Assembly (NCBI RefSeq): GCF_014049385.1
Contig: NZ_JACAOA010000013.1
Location: 1-54,110, forward strand
Length of the DNA stretch: 54,110 bases
Reading direction: 5' to 3'
Origin: Ruoffia halotolerans
GTDB taxonomy: Bacteria > Bacillota > Bacilli > Lactobacillales > Aerococcaceae
A model generated the notes under the pieces. The model worked only from the letters and a program-made list of their open reading frames with translations, was not told the DNA's origin and did not search any database. This document shows positions 46,849 through 54,110 of the stretch, piece by piece. The position numbers and the translations under genes are program-made. Each line of letters opens with the position of its first letter. Positions within the stretch are counted from its first letter, which is position 1.

Positions 46849-47433
46849 ATGAAAGTACAAAATCCAAAACTCGAAATAACTGCAGTAAAGCTTGAACAGT
46901 ATCCATCGATGGATAAACCTGAGATTGCTTTAGCAGGAAGATCAAATGTAGGAAAATCATCATTTATTAATACATTGATCGAAAGAAAAGGCTTAGCTAG
47001 AACATCAGGCCAACCAGGTAAAACTCAAACATTAAATTTCTATAATATGGATGATAAATTCCGATTTGTAGATGTTCCTGGTTACGGGTATGCGAAAGTA
47101 TCCAAAACTGATCGTGCTAGATGGGCTAAAATGATCACTGAATACTTAACAAACCGAGACAACTTAGTAACTCTCTTGTTATTAATGGACTTTCGTCATG
47201 AACCGACAGAATTAGACATTCAAATGAAAGAATTTGCTGATGAATTAGACATTCCATATGCGATTGTTTTAACAAAAGTTGATAAAATTAAAAGAAGCCA
47301 GCGAAATAAACATATTTCGATGTTCACTAAAAAGCTAGAATTACCAACGAGTGATGCATTGTTTTTATTCTCTTCTGAAACAGCCGAAGGGAAAGAAGAT
47401 ATTTGGGAAGTAATTGAAAGTCAAATCAACTAA
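46849..47433 (+). CDS. engB: Ribosome biogenesis GTPase EngB (YsxC)
   Basis: EngB is a small essential GTPase for late 50S assembly. The 194-residue protein has the G1 motif GRSNVGKSS at 30-38, the [12 protein letters not shown] switch, G3 DVPGYGYA, G4 LTKVDKI and G5 FSSETAEG. The length is right. It begins 17 bases after clpX with a weak RBS (GCGAGG), so translation may depend on the upstream gene. The clpX-engB pair is conserved. Confidence 0.96.
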   Translation: MKVQNPKLEITAVKLEQYPSMDKPEIALAGRSNVGKSSFINTLIERKGLARTSGQPGKTQTLNFYNMDDKFRFVDVPGYGYAKVSKTDRARWAKMITEYLTNRDNLVTLLLLMDFRHEPTELDIQMKEFADELDIPYAIVLTKVDKIKRSQRNKHISMFTKKLELPTSDALFLFSSETAEGKEDIWEVIESQIN

Positions 47434-47453
47434 CAAGAGAACAGGAGAATACA

Positions 47454-48710
47454 ATGTTTAAGCAACTTAAAGGTCAGTTTAATAAAGCAGAGTGGAGTTG
47501 GATGTTTCAGGATTGGGCAAACTCAGCCTATTCCTTAATGATAACAACAGCTATATTCCCAATATTTTATAAGTCTGTTGCGGATGCAGGAGGTATAAGT
47601 GGGGCAGACTCAACGGCTTATCTTGGATATACCAATGCGATTGCCACAGTTCTAACAGCTGTTTTAGCCCCTTTTCTTGGGACGAGTGCTGATTATAAAG
47701 GGTATCGAAAACCTTTATTCACTATTTCAACACTCTTAGGTATTATTGCTGTATTTTCAATGATGTTTATTGGAAATGGTAACTGTTTTTTATTATTAGT
47801 TGTTTATGCGATTTCTTCATTTGGTTTTCACGTAGCTAATATATTCTATGATAGTTCGATTATGGATGTAACAACACCGGAACGACTAGATCAAGTCAGT
47901 TCAACTGGCTTTGGTTTAGGTTATATCGGTAGCGTATTTCCCTTTTTAATATTTATGGTGTTCCAATTAACAGGGATATTTCCTGCGAATGTCACTGTTA
48001 ATATTGGATTTTTACTTACAGCTGCTTGGTGGTTTATCTTTACAATTCCATATTGGAAGAATGTGAATCAAGTGAATTACTTAGAAAAAACTGAAGGTAT
48101 TATTCAAACGACGGTGAAATCATTAACTGCTACTGTAAAAGAATTAAAGAAATATCCACATATCTATTTGTTTTTATTTGGTTATTTCTTTTATATAGAT
48201 GGTGTCGGAACAATCATTGCGATGGCCACTTCAGTAGGTACAGATTTAGGCTTATCAGCAAATGAACTTATCATAATGTTGCTAGTCGTTCAAATCGTAG
48301 CATTCCCATGTTCTATTATGTACGGGTATTTAGCTAGACGTTTTGGCACTAGAACAATGTTATTTGTTGGTATTGCTACTTATATAGTTATTTGTATTTT
48401 CGGATTAAGTTTAGATTCATTTACCGATTTTATGATTTTAGCTGTGCTAGTCGGAACGGCTCAAGGTGGAATTCAAGGTTTAAGTCGCTCTTACTTTGGT
48501 CAGATTATTCCTAGAGAGAAAAGTAATCAGTTTTATGGTTTCTATAATATTTTCGGGAAGTTCTCTTCCGTATTAGGGACGACTATTTTAGGAGTTGTAG
48601 CGCAGATAACAGGCGATTCTTTAAAAGGATTGTTTGCTCTTATTGTGCAATTTAGTATCGGTGCGATTCTGTTATACATGGCAAAACCAAGCAAAAGTTA
48701 CACTAATTAA
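47454..48710 (+). CDS. UMF1/Atg22-type MFS transporter
   Basis: This 418-residue membrane protein has about 12 hydrophobic segments. It carries the family hallmark MFQDWANSAYSLMITTAIFPIFY near the N-terminus, LGYTNAIATVLTAVLAPFLG in TM2, DSSIMDVTTPERLDQVSSTGFGLGYIG, and GGIQGLSRSYFGQIIPREKSNQFYGFYN near TM10. These fit the Atg22-like (UMF1) branch of the major facilitator superfamily. Substrate is unknown; eukaryotic Atg22 exports amino acids from the vacuole, which does not settle the bacterial role. It sits between engB and dnaG with short gaps, probably in the same transcript. Confidence 0.85.
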   Translation: MFKQLKGQFNKAEWSWMFQDWANSAYSLMITTAIFPIFYKSVADAGGISGADSTAYLGYTNAIATVLTAVLAPFLGTSADYKGYRKPLFTISTLLGIIAVFSMMFIGNGNCFLLLVVYAISSFGFHVANIFYDSSIMDVTTPERLDQVSSTGFGLGYIGSVFPFLIFMVFQLTGIFPANVTVNIGFLLTAAWWFIFTIPYWKNVNQVNYLEKTEGIIQTTVKSLTATVKELKKYPHIYLFLFGYFFYIDGVGTIIAMATSVGTDLGLSANELIIMLLVVQIVAFPCSIMYGYLARRFGTRTMLFVGIATYIVICIFGLSLDSFTDFMILAVLVGTAQGGIQGLSRSYFGQIIPREKSNQFYGFYNIFGKFSSVLGTTILGVVAQITGDSLKGLFALIVQFSIGAILLYMAKPSKSYTN

Positions 48711-48735
48711 CTCGAAATAATAGAGGTGATTTCAA

Positions 48736-50586
48736 TTGAGTTATATTCCAGAGGAAGTTATCAACGAGGTTAAAAGTAATGTTGATATCGTCGAACTCAT
48801 TGGACAATATGTTCAATTGAATAAGCGTGGGACAAACTACATGGCCTCATGTCCTTTTCATGAGGATAACAATCCTTCTTTTTCAGTTTCACAGCCAAAG
48901 CAAATTTATAAGTGTTTTAGTTGTGGGAGAGGGGGGAATATCTTTAGTTTTCTACAAGAAATTGAAGGTATTTCTTTTACTGAATCTGTAGCAAAAGCAG
49001 CTGAGTTTGCGAATATTACGGTTGATGAAAAATATATTCAAGCTCAACCTTCAAAGCAGCAAGAATTTAGTTATTTATATGATATACACGAAAAAGCAAA
49101 TGATTTTTACCACTACTACTTAATGAGCACAAATAATGGTGCAGAAGCTTATGATTACTTAATTCAAAGACAGCTAACAAAAGAAGTGTTAGAAGTGTTT
49201 CAATTTGGCTTAGCGCCAAATAACTCGCAATTATTAGTCCAATATTTACAAAAGGCTGGTTTTACATCCGAACAGCTAGTAGATTCAGGTATTTTTTATA
49301 TGGCTGACTCTGGTGAATTAATTGATCGTTTTCGTAACCGAATTATGATTCCTCTTCGTAATAGTAGAGGAGATGTTGTGGCTTTTTCAGGACGTGTGTT
49401 TCAAGAGAATAGTGAAAAGTCGGCCAAGTATTTAAACTCACCTGAAACGAGCATTTTTAAAAAAGGTAAGTTAATTTATAATTTAGACAATGCTAGATTA
49501 CCTATACGTAATCAGAATAAAGTGTTAATTGCAGAAGGTTATATGGACGTCATTAGTTTGTATCAAGCAGGATACGAGAATGTGGTTGCTTCGATGGGAA
49601 CAAGTTTGTCAGAGGATCAATTAAAACAATTAAGTAAAATGACGAACACTTTAATTTTTGCCTTTGATGGCGATGATGCTGGACAAAAAGCAACGAGTCG
49701 AGCTTTTCAGACAGCTCAAGGTATTACGAATGCAGAAATCAAAGCAATTCAGATACCTAATAAACTTGATCCTGATGAATGGATTAAGGAACACGGGAAA
49801 GATAGTTTCCAACAATTAATTAATCAATGCATTTCGCAATTTGAGTTTAATCGAGATTTTTTTAAGAAAGATTATAATTTAAACGATGAATATGAACTTG
49901 CACAATATATTGAAAAAGTTATCGAATTAATTAGCCAAATCAAATCACCTATTGAACAACAATTAAGAATTAATGATTTAGTGAATGAGTATCATCTTTC
50001 GGAAGCAATCATTACCGAGCAGGTCAATCGTGCTCGTGATATTCGACCTAATAATTACAAGCAACCCACTAATCAAAATAATAGTGTGGAACCACCTCAA
50101 GCTAGTTTTTCAAATGCTCCAATTATAACACAAGAACTTGCTTTGCAAATTAAATCAAAACGAGCATTTAATAGTGAAAAGCAAATTATATTCTATTTGA
50201 TTTATTTCGAAGAGGCATGGGATTATATGGAAGAGTTAAGTAATCCTCCAGTATTTTTTCATGATTTTACAAGTAAAGCATTTTTTGAGCTAGATCGATA
50301 TTATTACGAAGGAAATCATTTGCCACTCACTGGTATCATTGATAGAATAAACGATACCCAAGTAAGTCATTTTTTAACTTCGTTAATGTGGGAACAAGAA
50401 TTATTCGATTTTACTCGTCAACTGTTAGATGATTGCTTTAAAGTTTTACAGCAAGAATTTATTCAACAAGAGATCAATGAATTAAGAAAGAAAGTTGTTC
50501 AATATCAAAAACAACAAGATTATTCAGAAATGAATCATACTTTAACAAGAATCATGAATTTAACGCGTCAGATTAAAGAAATTTAG
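48736..50586 (+). CDS. dnaG: DNA primase
   Basis: DnaG makes RNA primers for replication. The 616-residue protein has the CHC2 zinc finger (Cys39, His42, Cys60, Cys63), a catalytic core with a TOPRIM fold (Glu267 in AEGYMDV; Asp311, Asp313 and Asp314 in DGDDAG), and a C-terminal helicase-binding domain rich in Gln. The start is TTG at 48736, 5 bases after AGAGGTGAT; no ATG is nearby and the family begins here. rpoD follows after 13 bases, the classic dnaG-rpoD macromolecular-synthesis operon. Confidence 0.96.
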   Translation: MSYIPEEVINEVKSNVDIVELIGQYVQLNKRGTNYMASCPFHEDNNPSFSVSQPKQIYKCFSCGRGGNIFSFLQEIEGISFTESVAKAAEFANITVDEKYIQAQPSKQQEFSYLYDIHEKANDFYHYYLMSTNNGAEAYDYLIQRQLTKEVLEVFQFGLAPNNSQLLVQYLQKAGFTSEQLVDSGIFYMADSGELIDRFRNRIMIPLRNSRGDVVAFSGRVFQENSEKSAKYLNSPETSIFKKGKLIYNLDNARLPIRNQNKVLIAEGYMDVISLYQAGYENVVASMGTSLSEDQLKQLSKMTNTLIFAFDGDDAGQKATSRAFQTAQGITNAEIKAIQIPNKLDPDEWIKEHGKDSFQQLINQCISQFEFNRDFFKKDYNLNDEYELAQYIEKVIELISQIKSPIEQQLRINDLVNEYHLSEAIITEQVNRARDIRPNNYKQPTNQNNSVEPPQASFSNAPIITQELALQIKSKRAFNSEKQIIFYLIYFEEAWDYMEELSNPPVFFHDFTSKAFFELDRYYYEGNHLPLTGIIDRINDTQVSHFLTSLMWEQELFDFTRQLLDDCFKVLQQEFIQQEINELRKKVVQYQKQQDYSEMNHTLTRIMNLTRQIKEI

Positions 50587-50599
50587 GGGGCTTACTTAT

Positions 50600-51802
50600 A
50601 TGACTGAAAAAGATCAAGTTCAAGAAGAACAGCAACAACAGCAAGATGGAAAAACAATCGAGCAAAAAGATCCTCAACAAGAGCATGTAAAAGAAGAAAG
50701 AAGTAACGAGTTATCACTTACGTTAGAACAAGCAACGAAACTATTAATTGCTGAAAAGGAAACGTTAGGTCAAATTCATTATGATGAATTAACAGAATCA
50801 ATTGCTAGTCCATACGAACTGGATGCAAATGCTATTGATAAATTAATTCAACAAGTTGAAGATAGTGGTATTGCGGTCGTTGGTGACGATGGTGGACCAA
50901 CTAAACAACAAATGGTACGAGCAGAAGAAGGTGACAAGTCAACAACAGCGTCTTCAGCAGCCGTATCTAAAATCAAAGTAAGCGATCCAGTTCGTATGTA
51001 TTTAAAAGAAATTGGACGCGTTGATTTACTTACAGCAGATGAAGAAGTGTCCATTGCAAAACGAATTGAAGATGGCGATGACTTAGCTAAACAAGAATTG
51101 GCAGAAGCAAACTTACGTTTAGTTGTATCGATTGCAAAGCGTTATGTTGGGCGTGGTATGTCTTTCTTAGATTTAATTCAAGAAGGTAATATGGGATTAA
51201 TGAAAGCTGTTGATAAATTTGACTACCATAAAGGATTTAAATTCTCTACCTATGCTACGTGGTGGATTCGTCAAGCAATCACAAGAGCGATTGCTGACCA
51301 AGCAAGAACAATTCGTATTCCTGTACATATGGTAGAAACTATTAATAAATTAGTACGTGTACAAAGAACATTATTACAAGATTTAGGTAGAGAACCGACT
51401 CCAGAAGAAATTGGTGCTGAAATGGATTTACCGACTGAAAAAGTCCGTGAAATTCTCAAGATTGCTCAAGAACCTGTTTCCCTTGAGACACCAATCGGTG
51501 AAGAAGATGACTCACATTTAGGTGATTTCATTGAAGATGAAGGGGCTATGAGTCCAGAAGCATTTACTTCAAGTTCTTTATTAAGAGAACAATTGGAAGA
51601 TGTCCTAGATACTTTAACTGATCGTGAAGAGAATGTATTACGTCTTCGTTTTGGTTTAGATGACGGGAATATTCGCACTTTAGAACAAGTAGGTAAAGTG
51701 TTTGGCGTCACACGTGAACGTATTCGTCAAATCGAAGCGAAAGCATTACGTAAATTACGCCACCCAAGTCGTTCTAAGCAATTAAAAGATTTCTTAGAGT
51801 AG
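50600..51802 (+). CDS. rpoD: RNA polymerase primary sigma factor (sigma A)
   Basis: RpoD is the housekeeping sigma factor. The 400-residue protein has a Gln-, Glu- and Lys-rich N-terminal extension (about 1-40), a region 1.1-like part, region 1.2 ([17 protein letters not shown]), and region 2 ([26 protein letters not shown] to [20 protein letters not shown]). Region 3 and region 4 ([22 protein letters not shown]) follow. The TTGACA/TATAAT-like promoters in this window match what this factor would read. The RBS is AGGGGGC. A hairpin terminator follows. Confidence 0.97.
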   Translation: MTEKDQVQEEQQQQQDGKTIEQKDPQQEHVKEERSNELSLTLEQATKLLIAEKETLGQIHYDELTESIASPYELDANAIDKLIQQVEDSGIAVVGDDGGPTKQQMVRAEEGDKSTTASSAAVSKIKVSDPVRMYLKEIGRVDLLTADEEVSIAKRIEDGDDLAKQELAEANLRLVVSIAKRYVGRGMSFLDLIQEGNMGLMKAVDKFDYHKGFKFSTYATWWIRQAITRAIADQARTIRIPVHMVETINKLVRVQRTLLQDLGREPTPEEIGAEMDLPTEKVREILKIAQEPVSLETPIGEEDDSHLGDFIEDEGAMSPEAFTSSSLLREQLEDVLDTLTDREENVLRLRFGLDDGNIRTLEQVGKVFGVTRERIRQIEAKALRKLRHPSRSKQLKDFLE

Positions 51803-51820
51803 GATACATAATTTAAGATA

Positions 51821-51854
51821 AAGAGGCTATATCGTTGGATAAAGCCTCTTTTTA
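51821..51854. terminator. Terminator after rpoD, shared with lplA
   Basis: AAGAGGCT (51821-51828) pairs with AGCCTCTT (51843-51850), loop 14 bases, then TTTAC; it lies between the converging rpoD and lplA genes. Confidence 0.75.
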
Positions 51855-51870
51855 CTATGTTTTATACTAT

Positions 51871-52899
51871 TTATTGTTCTAAAATCAAATCAATGATATT
51901 TTCGGCTGTAATCTTACCAAAATACTCATTAAGTTCAATTGGTGTAAGAGCTTCTAATAAATCTTTACGTTCAACACGTGTTCCGATTAAAGCATTTTCG
52001 ATATCTTTTATATCAGCTTTTCCAAAAAAGTCTCCATAAATACGGATTTTTTGAATTCTCCCTTTATCTACATTGAGCGTTAGCGATACCGTTCCGCCTT
52101 CAAAACGACCATCAGCATTATAATCGTAACGTGGCGATTTACCATAATTCCACTCCCAATTAGCGAATTTTTCTTCAGCAATCTTATCAATGGCCGCCCA
52201 TTCTTCCTCAGATAGTCGGTAATACTTAATATCGTCTGGATGATTAACACCACACAAATGCATTAACATAGTTTTTTCGAAATCTTCCACTGTGATATCT
52301 TGATATTCCTGGGCTAGATGTGAACGAATTGGTGTAACACGACGTCGCACTGACTTAATCCCTTTAGATTCTATTTTTTTGCGATTTGGTCGCAATGCAT
52401 TTTCGACAGCATCAAAATCTATATCTAGAAGAAGAGAGTAGCCTGCATATAATCGACCTTTTTGAATAGTGACAGCTGCACCAGAAACTTTTTGACCATC
52501 AATTTCAAGGTCATTTCGACCTTTACGGCCGACATTTTTAGCCCCTAAATGTTTTAATCCATCTATTGTTGGTTGATAAATACGATCGAAATTTTTATCA
52601 AAATTTGTAGAAGGATCGTCTATTATAAAAACAAAATTCGCATGGTTTCTATCCATATAGATAGCACCACCACCTGTTTCTCTTCTAACAATATCAATAT
52701 TGTTTCCTGATATATATTCTTGGTTTACTTCTTCAACGGTATTTTGGTACTTTCCAATTTGGACGGAAGCACTTGGTCGATATGGGAAAATTAAGGATTC
52801 ATCCAACTTAATGTTTTCTAAAGCATAAATATGCATAGCTAATTGAGTAGCATGATCTAACACCTCAACACCGTTTCGAATATGTTCAATTACGTACAT
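51871..52899 (-). CDS. lplA: Lipoate-protein ligase
   Basis: LplA attaches free lipoate to E2 subunits of 2-oxoacid dehydrogenases and GcvH using ATP. The 342-residue product has the signature RRETGGGAIYMDRNHANFVF near residue 73, the GRKGRNDLEIDGQKVSGAA segment with the adenylate-binding Lys, and an accessory C-terminal domain (KSPRYDYNADGRFEGGTVSL). Length fits bacterial LplA. It stands alone on the minus strand, converging on rpoD, with an AAGGGG RBS 8 bases before the start and an extended -10 (TGATATAAT). This suggests lipoate scavenging. Confidence 0.93.
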   Translation of the reverse strand: MYVIEHIRNGVEVLDHATQLAMHIYALENIKLDESLIFPYRPSASVQIGKYQNTVEEVNQEYISGNNIDIVRRETGGGAIYMDRNHANFVFIIDDPSTNFDKNFDRIYQPTIDGLKHLGAKNVGRKGRNDLEIDGQKVSGAAVTIQKGRLYAGYSLLLDIDFDAVENALRPNRKKIESKGIKSVRRRVTPIRSHLAQEYQDITVEDFEKTMLMHLCGVNHPDDIKYYRLSEEEWAAIDKIAEEKFANWEWNYGKSPRYDYNADGRFEGGTVSLTLNVDKGRIQKIRIYGDFFGKADIKDIENALIGTRVERKDLLEALTPIELNEYFGKITAENIIDLILEQ

Positions 52900-52930
52900 G
52901 ATACGACCCCTTCATAAGTTTAATAGGGTC

Positions 52931-52939
52931 ATTATATCA
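52931..52939 (-). promoter_or_regulatory. Extended -10 promoter of lplA
   Basis: On the minus strand TGATATAAT lies about 32 bases upstream of the lplA ATG; no convincing -35. Confidence 0.45.
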
Positions 52940-53072
52940 TAGTTCATATTATTTGCTATAACAGACAAAATCATGATGTAGACTACTTTAAAGGTAATCA
53001 CTATTAGAAAGATAATAATTATGATACAGTAATAATAATAAGTTATAACAGTTATTTGAGAGGAGAAAATCA

Positions 53073-54086
53073 TTGATTAAATTAAGTGTATTAGATTATG
53101 CTCAAATTGATGAATTAAAAGATGTACAAACTGCGGTAAAAGAATCCACTGACTTAGCGAAAGTTGCAGAAAAATTAGGTTTTCATCGTTATTGGGTGGC
53201 AGAACATCATAATGTTCCAGCGTTTGCAAGTAGTTCCCCTGAAATGTTAATGATGCATATTGCTGATTCGACAAAGAGAATCCGAATTGGATCAGGAGGC
53301 GTGATGATACCTCATTACAGCCCATATAAAGTGGCGGAAAACTTTAGAATGTTAGAAGCATTTCATCCAAACCGTATTGATTTAGGTATTGGTAATTCTT
53401 TAGGAACTAATTTAGTTAACAAAGCATTAAATGAAACGAAAGAGCGAAAATTACCTTATAATCAAAGTATTCAAGATTTATATAAATACGTGACAGATAC
53501 AAATGACTTTGATCATCGTTTAAATGATATTACGGCCAATCCTAAGGTCGATACAGTGCCCCAGATGTTCCAGTTAACAACTAGTACTAGAGGTGCAAAA
53601 AACGCTGCTAAAAATGGACTTGGATTGACTTTTGGTTTATTTCCAAATGCAAGCAGTGATAAATTGAATGTTGGGAAAGATGCGGCTGAAATATATAGAA
53701 GTGAATTTAAAGCATCAAAAGCAGTAGAGCAACCAATCGTCATGTTCTCGCCATTTGTCGTTGTAGCTGACACAGATGCAGAAGCAAAAGAACTTCAAAA
53801 AGCGTTAGATGTTTGGTTACTAGGTAAAAACCACTTTGATGAATTTAAGCAATTTCCATCAGTTGAAACGGCAAAGAATTATCAATTTACTCAAGAGGAT
53901 TTAAAGATTGTACAAGCTAATCGTACAAGAATGGTTGTCGGAGATATTGATTCAGTTAAGAAACAATTGGATCATTTAGTAAATCAATTTCAAGCGGATG
54001 AAATGTTAATCATTCCATTAATGCCAAAAATCGAAAATCGAATCAACGCTTTAGAGTTATTAGCAGATCGTTTTTCAATAAAATAA
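53073..54086 (+). CDS. Luciferase-like (LLM) flavin-dependent oxidoreductase
   Basis: The 337-residue protein belongs to the bacterial luciferase-like TIM-barrel oxidoreductases, MsnO8-like group. Motifs include KLSVLDYAQIDELKD at the N-terminus, AEKLGFHRYWVAEHHNVP, RIRIGSGGVMIPHYSPYKVAE and PNRIDLGIGNSLGTN. Such proteins use reduced FMN or F420; here FMN is likely. The substrate is unknown and no flavin reductase is adjacent. The start is TTG at 53073, 7 bases after GAGAGGAG. A TATGAT (53020-53025) may be its -10. It is complete, ending 24 bases before the window edge. Confidence 0.86.
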   Translation: MIKLSVLDYAQIDELKDVQTAVKESTDLAKVAEKLGFHRYWVAEHHNVPAFASSSPEMLMMHIADSTKRIRIGSGGVMIPHYSPYKVAENFRMLEAFHPNRIDLGIGNSLGTNLVNKALNETKERKLPYNQSIQDLYKYVTDTNDFDHRLNDITANPKVDTVPQMFQLTTSTRGAKNAAKNGLGLTFGLFPNASSDKLNVGKDAAEIYRSEFKASKAVEQPIVMFSPFVVVADTDAEAKELQKALDVWLLGKNHFDEFKQFPSVETAKNYQFTQEDLKIVQANRTRMVVGDIDSVKKQLDHLVNQFQADEMLIIPLMPKIENRINALELLADRFSIK

Positions 54087-54110
54087 AATTAAAAATAAAT
54101 AAGTAATTAA

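Noticed and set aside
1-54110. A novel defence system, CRISPR array, prophage or insertion sequence
   Set aside because: Nearly all genes are recognisable core genes in conserved order. No spaced direct-repeat array, transposase or phage module was found.

Overview
The window is a low-GC, gene-dense chromosomal segment from a Firmicute, most likely in the order Lactobacillales. The evidence is the AT-rich sequence, strong AAGGAGG-type ribosome binding sites, Rho-independent terminators and a familiar gene order: rny-ymdB-mutS-mutL, ruvAB-queA, dnaE-pfkA-pyk, xerD-deoB-punA, ribT-scpA-scpB-rluB, cmk-rpsA-der-hup, ypiA-ypiB-cca-dinG-ypmB-asnS-dnaD-nth, recU-pbp1A, tig-clpX-engB and dnaG-rpoD. 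A LysM protein next to cmk resembles the SAG1386/EF1546 type of streptococci and enterococci. I cannot name the genus; an Aerococcaceae- or Carnobacteriaceae-like organism is a guess. I found no prophage, insertion sequence, CRISPR array, rRNA or tRNA gene.

Layout. 1-11,000 holds RNA turnover and DNA repair: RNase Y, a YmdB phosphodiesterase, MutS/MutL, two tandem MsrB methionine sulfoxide reductases, RuvA/RuvB and QueA. 11,000-17,400 holds the DnaE polymerase and the glycolytic pair pfkA-pyk, ended by a strong terminator. 17,400-24,000 holds an S1-type regulator (CvfB), XerD, two nucleoside-salvage enzymes (deoB, punA), an orphan RibT-like acetyltransferase, the ScpA/ScpB condensin subunits and RluB. 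24,000-25,000 is an FMN riboswitch controlling the riboflavin transporter RibU. 25,300-30,100 holds the LysM surface protein, cmk, ribosomal protein S1, the GTPase Der and HU. 30,200-39,300 is the TPR/YpiB/CCA/DinG-like/YpmB/AsnS/DnaD/Nth block. 39,300-43,900 is mainly minus strand: an ECF transporter S component, PBP1A and RecU. It also holds a plus-strand membrane-protein gene broken by an in-frame TAG. 43,900-54,100 holds trigger factor, ClpX, EngB, an Atg22/UMF1-type transporter, DNA primase, the main sigma factor, a lipoate ligase (minus strand) and a luciferase-like flavin oxidoreductase.

Most of the window is conserved housekeeping. The unusual points are: (i) a DinG homologue whose exonuclease domain is intact but whose helicase motifs (Walker A, DEAH, motif VI) are all erased; (ii) an endonuclease III that lacks two of the four Fe-S cysteines, about 3 kb downstream of that DinG; (iii) a 224-residue membrane-protein gene interrupted by one TAG and otherwise open to a stop just before a terminator; (iv) several structured or operator-like non-coding elements. 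The latter are at the rny, rpsA, hup and tig promoters, after punA, before cmk, and in a GGAC-repeat patch after hup. All calls come from reading the sequence; no database search was run.
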